NCBI GenBank assembly: GCA_037176885.1
Contig: JAWWNJ010000044.1
Span: forward strand, 248,001-312,000
Length of the DNA: 64,000 bases
Source: Favolaschia claudopus
Lineage: Eukaryota; Basidiomycota; Agaricomycetes; Agaricales; Mycenaceae
Direction of reading: 5' to 3'
The notes beneath the pieces are model-generated. The model saw only the letters and a list, made by a program, of their open reading frames with translations. It did no database searches and was not told the origin of the DNA. This document shows positions 35,294 through 46,252 of the stretch, piece by piece (the first letter of the stretch is position 1; every line of letters starts with the position of its first letter). The translations under genes were made by a program, and so were the position numbers.

Positions 35294-37029
35294 GTAGACT
35301 AGACACTCACTGGCAGGTCCTCCCAACTTGAAGTACTTAGTGTATACTGTACGATCTACTGTGCTTGTGCTCGGAAAATGTTACAGTCTATGGTACAATC
35401 TGACTCCTCCCCCGGGAAGATAGAAATTCACGATTCCTGCGTCAAGAAGTAGCCACCGTGCGGGTCACAGTAGCGTGACATATGTGACAGATGTGACTTT
35501 GGGCGAGGTAAATCAAAGGTAAGTAATCGTGACGGTCTTTGGATAGGCTGTAGGGCTCTCAGAATGTTTGTTTAATGCCCAAAAAGCATATATGCCACTC
35601 AGAAATGCTTAGTGCATGTCCCTTACTGTACTCACCACCCACTTCCAAAGGCAAAGCAAAGGTCGGGTTCTCAAAAAAGCAATGCTGTGCAAGTAGGATA
35701 AGGTTAGGGTTAGCCCGACAGCGCTTTCCCTTCTCCTTACCCCGTCGACCTTCTCTCCAGCTTACCCTGTGTTCCCCGCCAACCCATCGCTTTCTCCATT
35801 GCATAGCCCTCCCTCGCGGCCGACGCCCGCGGTCGACGAATGTAAAGTCGGTACCCAAATCCCAAATCTTCAATACCAAATCTTCTTAGTGGCTCTCTCG
35901 CCCTTGCAACCCCAACCCGTTCCCGCCCTCATGCCTCCACCCCATCCTCAACTCACACTCACTGAGTCTCCGCCATTCGCTTGGCAAAGCCGGCCCTTAG
36001 AAACGAATCGAGGTGCGTGCGTCTCGATGCTCTCTCCTTCCTGCGCCCCGCTAACGACATCTTAATTCCCCTAGCCACACCACTCCCTCGTTCCCCCACC
36101 CTTCCGACCTCTCGACGTCCGTGTCTCTCCTCTCCTTTCCCCCAGTACCTCCGCAACTCACCTCGCACCCCTTTTGCCGACCCATCGCCTTCATCATCAC
36201 TATACTTCCAAACACGTCCGACCCGCCGTTCCCCTCGTATCCCCATCCCATCTCCCATCTCCCGCGTCCACTCACTCCTCCTTGGCTCGCCTCCACCGAG
36301 TGCCCACCACCCCGAAGCCACCAATCTTGCCGCTGCATTCCGCCATTCCGCCCTCACCGCCCTCATTTTCACTCCCACCTCCACTCTCAATCCCGCTATC
36401 TCACACCGCGGCCGCCGCTGACTTCGACACCATGGACATCGCCAACGGCACGGCGCCGAGGACGCCGTGTCGGCGCTGCACGCACCGAGTCGCTCGTAAA
36501 TGCACCAGAAATCCAAATCAAAGTGAGTCCTTAGGGTTTTTCCGACAAACGGAACGGAATTACTCACCTAAGTACACTACACAGCGCGAGTCGCATCAAT
36601 TCTGGCACGCGAAAAAAGTGCGGGCGGGAGAAGCTTGAAACGCGTCCACGGCGAAAGTGAGTTTTTTTCGATGATCTTGGATCTTGATGACGAACGAAGC
36701 GAAACAACTCACCTATCTTAACAGATCCACGCGCTGCCGATTCGCGGCGATACTGGTGAAGGAAGTGAAGGAAGCGGCGTGGGAGGGCGGTCAATTGCGC
36801 GCAAACGGCGGGAAGAGATAGGAATGACGGAGATAGGCGGCGGGTCGGGCTGCCGAAACGAGACAAGGCGACCGGAGTCAGTAGCGTATCATACTCTAGC
36901 TACAATTAAATGTAAGTAGATAGTCTATTTGAATGAATAACAATCTTGTTTTCAAACCAAATGACACCTGCGGGCGAATTGTCAGGAAGGAAACCGTACA
37001 CGGCGTACGACTTGAATTGAAAGGAAGGA
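35294..37029. other. Non-coding stretch with C-rich and TTAGGG-like sequence
   Basis: A short AAGGTTAGGGTTAGCCC word lies at about 35699. The 35,880-36,430 part is C/T-rich and gives long but low-complexity Pro/Ser/Arg open frames on both strands. GTGAGT-like minus-strand donors appear from about 36,710. No gene is supported. Confidence 0.45.
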
Positions 37030-38880
37030 AATGAGATGAAAGGAAGCTCACCTAGAGCTGGAATTCCGGAAGGCGCGAGTTGAGTTGAATTGTGTTGTAC
37101 TGTTGAACAAGATTTGCGCTGAGCTGGGTTGTCAGCGCACGAGGAAAATGAAGAAAATGAGATGAAAGCATACCTCCAGAACTTTCACTTCAAACCACCT
37201 CCAACGCGAGTCGATTCGAATTGACTCGCTCGGCATGAACGAACCCGGAGTTGAGGAGTTTGAGTTGAGGATCTGAAAGCAAAGGTGAAGATGAGTTTGA
37301 GATTGAACATGAATAGAAACGGTGAATGAAACGAAGCGAAATAAAATCAAACTAGATGAAGAGAACGAACGAAATAGATGAATAAAAGAAACGGTGTACC
37401 CGTCGATCGAGAATCAAGATAAAGGTGAAGCACTGAGTTCAAAGTCAAAGTCAAAGTCAACGATTAGATCAAGGCGTTGAAATCAAACGTACCTGAGTCA
37501 AAATCGGCATGATTTCGGTGTTGAAGTTGAGATACATAGATACCTTGGTGCGCAGAGGCATAGGTTCGGCCTCCGGGGTTTACAAAAGTCAAGTCAGGAT
37601 TGATTCAATCTGAGAATTAGAAAGAATTATACGTACCTTGAGTTATACCGGCATAGTTCGAGAAGAATGGGAAAGAAATGAAGAAGCGGCTCACCGGGGA
37701 TCCTCGAGACGACGCCGAAGTCAAGACAGATTCAGGTTTTGAAGTGTTAGTTGAATTGAATGTGGCCTATTGAACGGGTAAGGTCGAAAGAGACAATTAG
37801 AACGGTCAGTATTCGTTGGTAATAGCCTCGAAGTTTAGAACTTACCTAGACAGCCGAGGTGTGCATCTCAGAAAGCTATCAGACGGTCAGTAATTCAAAG
37901 TTGAAAGAGTCAAAAGAATGAAACGAGTCAACGATCTGAAACGGAACGAATTGGTTGCGTGGTTGAATTGAACAAAGAAATCAGAACGACACACCACTTG
38001 AACGAAACCCGAGACCCAACCAATACAAAGACCTTTGAATTATAAGTCAATCACCTGTGACGCGGAACTAAGTAATTCGAAGCAAAGGTGCGTTTGACAC
38101 ATGTATTGAAGACTGGAATCATACAAAGGTGTGGGAATTTGTTACGTACCCTTCTCTGGAGCAAGGTGCGTAACAGCCAGACCTTGGCCAGACCTCGCTC
38201 TAAGCACAAGATCGCACTCACCCGTACAAAACCAGCTCAATCTCAACAGTACTGACCCGATAACCGTTATTCAAGTCAATCTTGAGAGATTTGGTCAATA
38301 ACCGAAGCGAAAAACGCGAAAGAAACTGAAAATCGGCTCACCGGGGATCCCCGAGACAACGCCGAAGTCAATCTTTGAAGTGCTACCTGAATTGAATGCG
38401 GCTCATTGAAGGGATAGATTGAAAGAAGCTATTAGAATGGTCAGTATTCCGTATTCGTTGATAGTAGCGGTATTAAAAGTTTATTACTCACCTTGACAGC
38501 CGAAATGTGCATCAGTAATTCAGTCACCTTGCGCACACAGTCGAACTGTGCATTTCATGCAAGTCAAGAGTGAATACAAACTTAATGCAAGGTCAGTAAT
38601 TAACAGTTTGAAGAAATAAAGGGATTAAATCACTCAACTGTACGTATAGGCGTCGAAATGACTTAGAGATCGGCGATTCGGTTCGGTATTGAAGGGGTCG
38701 CACTTCAAAGCTCGTATAGCATAAAGTGAAGAGAGACGAGAAACAGAACTCATCAGAAGGTCAGTAATTATTTGGACGAGGAAAGAGGACAACCAACTCA
38801 CTTCAAAGCGTCGAAGTGAATTTGAAGGTTGAAGGTTGCGGCAGATTGGAATCGGACCGAGGTGTTCCGGAATTTGCTCG
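37030..38880 (-). repeat. Right inverted arm with micro-exon-like modules
   Basis: Reverse-complement counterpart of 23690-25990 with the landmarks in the same order when read on the minus strand. These are GAAATGCACAGTTCGACTG (near 38550), the TCTCGGGGATCCCCGGTGAGCCG block (near 38345) with a second version near 37695, the ACCCCGGAGGCCGAACC block (near 37575), and the GAGTCAATTCGAATCGACTC palindrome (near 37215). GT donors plus TTACTGACC and AG sites recur. The two arms have clearly diverged from each other. Confidence 0.75.
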
Positions 38881-39262
38881 AGGTCACACTGAGTCACACT
38901 GTGTGACACGATTATACCTGGCGAGGTAAAATCATGTTGATAGTGTATGGATAGAAGTCATTGAGTGGAAAGGGCTTATTAGACACCTATAAGTAAGGTT
39001 AGCTCTCTACTAACTGTTAGTGCTTCGCCCTTAGTAGCCTGCAGAACACTCGCTATCGGGCAGCAACAGTGATTGTCACACTGTTACTTGTGTCACATTC
39101 TCACGGCTCGCTTTTACAGGCTTTTGCCTTCTGTGCTATTAGTTTCTGCTGAATTCCCCAGCCAGAGTTTGAAAGATTTGAGCTTCAAGTAGTTACTGAA
39201 GACAGTGATTAGATAGATATTCCCAGAGACAGTATTACAATGATAGTATTGAGATGAAAGAA
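38881..39262. other. Outer flank of right arm
   Basis: It contains overlapping TGTGAC/GTCACA words (38885-38912 and 39070-39097), which could be a small palindrome near the element edge. No gene is seen. Confidence 0.35.
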
Positions 39263-40490
39263 CTAAATACTTTGGAGCGCTAACCGTTGATCAGCGTTAA
39301 GACGCCGCTTTTTCGGCTTTGGGGCAACTACATTCTCCTCTGCTTCAACCTTCTCCTTCCCCTGTGCCCCCTGTGCCGCCCGAGCGTAGCCAGCGTTCAA
39401 AGTGGAGAGCTTCTTGTTCAATGCCTTGTTCTCCTTTTCCGTTCGCTTTCGCTTATGTGAGCCAGTCGCCTCCAATTTTGCCGAAATGCGGTCCAGTCCT
39501 CTGAGAACACGTTCTTCGAGATGCTGAGGAACCCAAGGATCCCCTTTGCAAACGGCCATACTAGACAAAATAAAAGTGAGCATATTGGACATCAAGAATA
39601 TTAACAGAAAACTTACAACGAAGACGTTCCAATGGTGACAATGTGCCCATTACCGCAATATTCTAATGGGCCAATTGAAACCCCTTGACTATTCAGTACT
39701 TTGGACTTAAAGAGCATCGATTGGCGAGCTGAACCGGATATTTCGTCGATGCGAGGAATTTGTGAGTGGTGGCTGTATGTGAAATTTGACGTCAGGGAAT
39801 GAAAAAGACGAATCGAAAGAGGCGACAACGAGTACAGACTTTGGATTACTGCTCCAATGCAGTGTTGCGGGAAACTTGCGGAAGACCGACCACATTTCCT
39901 TCTTTCCGTGATATGTGAAAGTGTCGCGGCGAGCGCGTTTGAGGTCCGAAGATTCAAGGAATAGAGGTGAGTAGAATTCGGCGCTGCGTAGATGCGTCGG
40001 ATCAGAAAGCAACCCTGCTCACATGTAAAGACTTGCAAAAAGGATAAACGGTAAGAGTTGCGTTACGTACCGTGTTGACGATAAAACTCGGTGAGAGGAT
40101 CTGTGGACATCGGGTCATCCCCAGAAAGAGATCTCCAACCGCCCTCCCCGAAGATCAGGCTGCCCCAGGTCGGGTGCGCTTCGAGCGCGGGCGCAACCAA
40201 CGTTGGTTCGAAAACATCGAAAAGATCGGCAACGTCATCGCGACGGGTTACGTCGGAGGCGGTACTGAACTTCTCCAATATGCTCTGGGATGCGGTTGCG
40301 TTGATAAGGCGGAGTACTCTGCAACCTATCATAAAGAAAACTCACATGATATGAATCCAATAGTTGACCCATCCGAGTGGACATGTAAACTCTCTCCTTA
40401 CCCCATACGTACAGCCAGTCGGTGTAGCGCAGGCGTTGCTCAGTCGTGGGGGCCAAGACGCCCTCATGAATACAAGGATTAATCAATCGC
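39263..40490 (-). CDS. Unknown nuclear-looking protein, multi-exon (5' end unresolved)
   Basis: Exons that join in phase are: about 40490-40346 (HEGVLAPTTEQRLRYTDW), 40284-40071 (SILEKFSTASDVTRRDDVAD...WGSLIFGEGGWRSLSG), 40014 onward (LLSDPTHLRSAEFYSPLF, HGKKEMWSVFRKFPA), an exon with PRIDEISGSARQSML and GPLEYCGNGHIVTIGTSS, and a last exon (VCKGDPWVPQHLEERVLRG) ending at TAG 39263-39265. The C-terminus has basic clusters (HKRKRTEKENK, PKPKKRRLNADQR) like nuclear localisation signals. I do not recognise a domain. It lies just outside the right arm and may be part of the same mobile region. The start is not found; the first visible exon could belong to the gene upstream. Confidence 0.5.
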
Positions 40491-40655
40491 CTAGAAACGA
40501 TGTATGAGAATGAATATTGGAAAAAAAGCCATCGAAGTAGACGCACGCGAGACCGGTCTCCCCGACGTGTATATAACTGTAATACGCAGCTAGGAAACGG
40601 GCAGTACGAGAGGGGCTGCCGAAAAGCTCGCACGCCGTGATGAAAGGGGAAAGAC

Positions 40656-41635
40656 CTAACACAAATGATCAGCCGTCAATTTCGAGTCGATGAGAACGAA
40701 CAAACCGGCGAGGAAAAATAGCTCCATGACCGTATAAACTCCAATGCCATAGAACATCTTGTTGGCGCCGCGAATCGCATCGCAGGCGAGAACATAACGT
40801 TTACCATCCAACCAGTTTTCGTCCGTGATCCAGTTTGAAAGGAGGACCAAAAAATTCACCGTGTCGGTGTATATATCAGGCGGGATGTTGAAGTCCCTAG
40901 CAAACTGTTTCCAGATAGGCTAAGAAGTATGCCGACTCAGACTCAGGGAGTATCAAGCCATAAACATATACACTTACTTGAAATAGGAGATCAATGGTCA
41001 CGAACGCCAGAACATACTCCTTGAATACCAGGGCCATGCCGACATGGAATTTACGAACCTAGCAGATAGATAAGCCAGCGAACCGAAAGAGTCAAACAAA
41101 CGGATATGACGTACACCATGGGTAACACACATAATACCGTTGTCCCAACGAAGACGCGTGTACCACTGAACGGAGGTGTGCGTCAGGTAGGAAACCTAGC
41201 AAGTACGGTACGGTGGGTTAGCTTGATTTGCTGCACATGGAGTAGACTCACCATCAAGTGGAGCATTCCGAAGTTCAAAATCAAAGCGCGATGGGTTGCC
41301 TGTACACCAGTCAAGACGAGAGATCGCAATGTCGGCGGGTACGGGAGCGGGGGGTAGTTAACGTCAACGGGAACTTTCTCCATAGCCTCTTTCATAACCT
41401 CGGGGTAGATGGGAGTCTGATGGCTCTTGCTGCCACGCACCACAGGGGACGAAAAATGGAGCTCGTATACAAGTCCCGATTGAGCGCGCTCCGGCGCGTC
41501 GTCGCGCTTGGCTTCGGCAGCTGATGCGTCGGCGTAGATGCCTTCAACAGCCAGATCGGCTTCGGCGTCGAGTGCTTTCTTGATGCCCTGCTCAGCTACT
41601 TTGCCAGAGGATGCGGTCTCGCGCTGCTCCGGCAT
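40656..41635 (-). CDS. Unknown protein, multi-exon, with hydrophobic segments
   Basis: The ATG at 41635 starts an Ala/Glu-rich N-terminus (MPEQRETASSGKVAEQG) followed by YPPLPYPPTLRSLVL and ILNFGMLHLM. Phase-0 introns then link VQWYTRLRWDNGIM, VRKFHVGMALVFKEYVLAFV and PIWKQFARDFNIPPDIY...ENWLDGKRYVLACDA, ending in a hydrophobic YTVMELFFLAGL. The unspliced end is TAG at 40656. Alternatively a 50-nt intron extends the protein through SPFITACELFGSPSRTARFL to a stop at 40483. Two moderately hydrophobic stretches suggest membrane association, but I cannot name a family. It sits between the right inverted arm and the duplicated P450. Confidence 0.45.
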
Positions 41636-43439
41636 GGTGGAAGAGGGAAAGAGGCGGAGATTGGTATCATCAAACTATCAACATCCCAGGATCATGTGGG
41701 CGTGGTGCACCCGCGGACTTTGATGGGGTGTGTAAATTAGACACCGGTGACATTTGTTGGGGCTGTTTTTCACCGGAGTAATTCTGTGCGCTTTAAATCA
41801 GGTGTGTGTGTGTTTGTGCGTGCGCTGATGGGAGCCGTGACTTTCTTTGCGCTTGAGATTAGACCTGGGTCCAAGTCCAAGACCAGCGCAAATTTGGATT
41901 TTCGAAGGGCTGCATGTTTTTTCCATGTACCGGTTGACCGGTGCTTAATTTGGGATCACTCTTTTCCCATTTGCTGGGTCTTTTTTGAGTGACAGAGGGC
42001 GGTGATATCTGGTAAACTAAGGTAGTGCTTTGTTTCTCTCACAACTAATGAACCAGCGACAATTTAGGTAAAAATAACCCGGGTGGTGCGAAAAAGTGGA
42101 GAACTTGGGTCAAGATATTTATGCAACAGTATTACAGCCATAGGGGTGAAAGAAAGAAGGCGAGGGGCACGCACCGTTCGTTCGCGTGTCTCCAACGCCG
42201 CACCGGTACATGTAAGATCACCCTCAGCCTCCGCACGTCGTTCCTCGTCGGATTCGGTCTCGGCGACGTCGTTTGTGCTCTGTGCGGCGGGAGAGCGGCA
42301 GGTCGACGTTGTTCCTAGAGAGTCAAAGTGAGTAAGAGTCTTGCTTATCTTGGTTTGGAGCTTACATGAATGCAAGCCTAAACACGTCGGAAGGGAATCG
42401 ACGCGCATCAAGCGCACCTTAATTCAAGTTTCTAGTGCGAGTTCTCGAGGCGACGCGCGTAGCGCCGACGCGAGAATCTCAGCGTCGGTGTTGACGAGGG
42501 TGGCGTAGAGGACGTCGGCGGCATCGTTCGAGGTGGAGGGACTGAAGGGTTTGGTGGGTTTGGGCTTGGGAAATGGCGGGAGATACTGCGTGCATTCCAT
42601 TTGAATCGCGAGAGAACTTACGTTGTATTGATTTTTTAGCGCAACGTTGGAGTCGGTCGACGGGTGCGGGGCGAGTCGTTTGCTGTGATTTAGCGTTGAC
42701 GAGGGCGGAGGTGGAAGGGGGTGGAGTTGGGTCGCACTGAGAGGCGTGGGGCGAGTATTGCAGCGATGCGGCGCGACGATGTCGCCGCCGATGGTGTTGC
42801 TTTTGTAGCGCCAAGGGCGGCGTGGGCGAGCGCGGCGTCGAGGGCGGTGGCGGGTGCTGGATGTTGAGGCGAGGGCGATGAGGTGGCAGGGAGTTAGCGG
42901 GCGAAACGGGGTCTGCGTCCGTGCGGTGGAATGACGTCAGTCGGGATCGAGTGGCGCGGGTACAGGTTGATGGGGGACACGGCTGCGCACTAAAAAAGGT
43001 GTGGGCATTGTCAGTAACGTGCGGGAAGGTGAATGAAAGCTGGGCGCACCTCAACTGCTATGTAGCTCTGTACTGTATGTACGTAGATATCGGCGCCGGC
43101 TAGCGAACGGCGCGGGTGGCGAGGCGAGTTGGTGAGGTGGCGGAGCTGAGCAGTGAGAACGAGGGCGGCGTGGCGGGAAGAGAGGGTGGAGGAAGTGAGG
43201 TGACTGGATTAAAATGTTGGTAGTGAGGGTATCAAGGAAAAGCAAGCGGCGCACGCGCGGCTGCTGACGCGTCGGTGAACGGCGGAAGCGAGGAGAGCGA
43301 GAAGCGGCGGGTTTGAGGGGTGTCGAAGACGCGTATGGTCAAGGTGAGACGGGTGAGATAAACAGCGGAGGACGAGAGAGGGTGTAAACAGATGCAAACA
43401 AGAAAATGACTCTGATATGCAGTCTTTTCGCAGTCATTC
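41636..43439. other. Repeat-island sequence, partly GC-rich repeat
   Basis: No gene is supported. 42431-43200 resembles the GC-rich repeat of 26258-27140 in the same orientation (CGCGCGTAGCG, GTACGTAGATATCGGCG, GGCGAGG-type blocks), including donor-like sites. Long antisense Pro/Arg-rich frames here are artefacts of base composition. Confidence 0.45.
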
Positions 43440-43530
43440 GACTTGCGTTTTGCTCGCGTTCGCATTTTTCACTCAAATTAGGCTGGCAACTCTATTCGAT
43501 GGACGAAAGAAAATTGGCGCTACTTGATCG
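43440..43530 (+). repeat. Diverged copy of the MFS transporter start region
   Basis: GCATTTTTCACTCAAATTAGGCTGG...ATTCGATGGACGAAA closely resembles 47575-47626 (TTTTTCACTCAAATTAGACTGGG...ATTCAATGGACGAAA), which is the 5' leader and ATG of the monocarboxylate-type transporter. Only the leader and the first few codons match, so this is a fragment left by an older duplication. Confidence 0.5.
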
Positions 43531-44706
43531 AGATCGGCAAGTGTGGGTCTCCTGTGGAATGCCCCTAGAAACACGAAGTGAAAGAGACATCCACCTCCAA
43601 CAAAATGAATCCCCGATATTGAGGGGAACCTGAAGAAACTGACAACCAAGTTTTGGGGAAACGCTGGAAAGGTGCGGGGATTGCCGGATTCAGCTTGCTT
43701 GCGGTGATTGCGGGGATTTGCAACCCTACACTAGGGTTAGGGCTTCTCCTTTTACCGTCACTGACCTCAAGCTCACGAGTTTGGCCGTGTCCGCTCATGC
43801 GTTTCTGAGACTCTCCAAGGATTTACAGCTGTTTGCAAAGTTAATGGCACTTCTTGTTTTTTTATGTAAAGAAAGCATTTCAAACATACCGTCTTGAACT
43901 GCTCATATCTCCCTCAATTCTCGTCCAATCCACTCAGTTGATTGCTTGTTTTGAACCGATTAGGCGGCGCTTCCCCACCCTCGGCAAAAGGCCGGCCGGA
44001 CTTGCCGTAAATTGATCGCATCATGCCGAGTATACACAGTCTGACTGGAAAGTGGTTTCGCTCCGTTCTCACTCAGTTTTCAAGATATTCTGGTGCTGTA
44101 AAGGATGGTATAACGAGGTTTTAAATTAGAATTGATCTGCAATCTCACCTTTTGAAAATCCATGGATCAAACAGCTCGGCACTGAGAATGATGCTAGGGT
44201 ATGTAATTTCATTTTTACGAAAGCGATTGGCCCTTGCCTTGCATTTTGAAATCACAGAACTCATTGCCTATGTTATGGCTTCCATAATCACCCAGGTCGA
44301 AGTCATTCTGACGAGAAACGAGTAAGTTATGTCAGTTTCAGTCTTCATATCAACGCCAATCAGTCGAAATTGAGGATCGCGAAATTTTGGAGTTAGAGGG
44401 CAACTTTGATATGGGATGAAAGCCCCGTTGATGTGCTTCAAATTGAGCCTACAAACGTGTGAATCGAGCAAGAATTGAGTGTGAAACAGGCAAAGTAAGT
44501 TCGGGTGTTCAAGTTGTTCTTTATTTATAAAATCATCGAAAGTGCCATTAGCTTTGCAAACAGCTGTAAATAATTTAGGTCTTGGAGCAAACTCCACGGT
44601 AACCCGGTTTGTCCAAGAATTATGTGTTGAACAATATTTTTAGTTCGAAAGTTCTGGCAGTGACATTTCGGTGATTCGACGGTAAAATAGCCTCCAAGAC
44701 TCCAAG
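43531..44706. other. Non-coding, island edge
   Basis: AT-rich. A CTAGGGTTAGGG word occurs at about 43731. No gene is seen. Confidence 0.4.
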
Positions 44707-46252
44707 TCAGCAGCAAGAGACTATTGAATACTTCTTTCCGCCATGTCGAGAGGACGTGTTGGCCATGATCAATGGCAAACAAAAAGGTTACCGTCCCGTA
44801 CCGCTTCAGCCCATGTATTCGCCCGCTCCGAGTTCGCAGTCAGAATCACTGCATGAAATGCTTCTCACTTCATGATCCTATACAGGGCGTAACACGGGTT
44901 GAAATCCAGGTATTACGACTGTTTCCGCTTTGTTCCTTTGTTTCAAACAGGCTGAAATAACAGCCAAGTTCGTGCCCGCCGGCATCGCAGGAAAACAGGT
45001 TCGAATAGCCGCCCGATTCGTGATCTCAATTCCCGACTTTGTCAACTCCCGGTCGCCTTCGACTTTCGTTCTTCTGTATGTTGCCTGTATGTCGAATTTC
45101 CTTTGTCCGCGGAGCCATGCCTGATGCCTCTCCGAAAACGAATATAAAGGGTGCCAGCTTCGCTCCTGGGGATCAGCAATTAAAATGCAGGCTTCATCTC
45201 TTCAAGTAGCAACTCCGTTTTCTACAAATCACATTGTGGTGCTCTTAAGTGCTTCTTGTCTGCTGCTTTGTCTCTATGCATTGAGGGATGCCTTGCGCCT
45301 GGCCCCACGTCGAGTTAAACTCCCTGGACCGTCTGGATTTCCACTTGTCGGTAACCTCTTCCAGGTAAGTAGTACATGCACAAACTATCCCCGCCTTCAA
45401 TCATATAATGATGCCTAACTCTTTAGATGAGGGCAGGACATGCTAGATCGCTTGCTGAGTGGACTAAGATTTATGGTGGGATGTTCAGGTATGGCGCCTG
45501 AAGCCTCGCGAGAATGCAGTCTCACATTTATGTTCGTTCATCTCCGTTAGACTCAAATTGGGAGAAAGAGAGGCGGTAAACAACATATTTCGCGGATCTA
45601 CGCTCATGGAATCTAATCGCGGTGTATGACAGGTTATAATCAACACCTACGCCGACATGAACAAGACACTCATTCAACAAGGAGCTGCTTTTCAGTCGCG
45701 CCCTGAGTTCAAATTATGGCATGGAGCTTTTTCAAAAGCATTAGATCCCGATGCGCCTGCTACCATGGGAAGTATGTCACCACTCTCCGGCTATTTCCGT
45801 TGTTTTTCTGACTTGCGTGTTGGTTAGCTTCAAAGTTCAGCGAACAAATCAATAAATATAGAAGGCTCTTGACAGCCCAAACTAGCGCGGCTAAGCTTCC
45901 GAGGTGAACACTTCAACGGTTTGCTGAAAACAAAGATTCTCAACGTATCGAATATTCAATTCAGCTTCAACCATTTCCTTGCACGCAGATATGTTCGTCT
46001 TGTTGGACTGCTCGACGAGAGCGCCAGCACAGGCGTCGCGCAAGACCTCGGTTTTCATTTCTGGACTACGACCGTCGGGATAAGCGCCGAAATGCTGTTT
46101 GGGCAACGGTTCGACGAAGATATCATCCGCCTCATCGCGGATGTCAATATTCAAGCGTTTCGACAGCGCACCCTCGCGACGCCCATACACGACTACATTC
46201 CCCTCGTCGCAATCGGGGAACAGCTTGCTATTGCCTGCGCATCACCCATACG
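44707..46252 (+). repeat. Segmental duplication, right copy (continuous with intact P450)
   Basis: Direct counterpart of 17949-19485. Beyond 46252 the P450 reading frame continues normally, so the right edge of homology falls inside exon 6, where the left copy breaks off. Confidence 0.92.
45143..45149 (+). promoter_or_regulatory. TATA box of the P450 gene
   Basis: TATAAAG lies about 40 bp before the P450 ATG (45185) and is conserved in the left duplicate (TATAAA at 18375). Confidence 0.55.

Noticed and set aside
35699..35716. TTAGGG-like words here and near 43731 as a telomere or internal telomeric repeat
   Set aside because: Only one or two units each; too short to call telomeric sequence.
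35880..36640. Overlapping 100-200 residue Pro/Ser/Arg frames on both strands
   Set aside because: They follow C/T-rich composition; no motif, no consistent splice signals.
42479..43465. Pro/His/Arg-rich minus-strand frames
   Set aside because: They lie in a GC-rich repeat; composition explains them.
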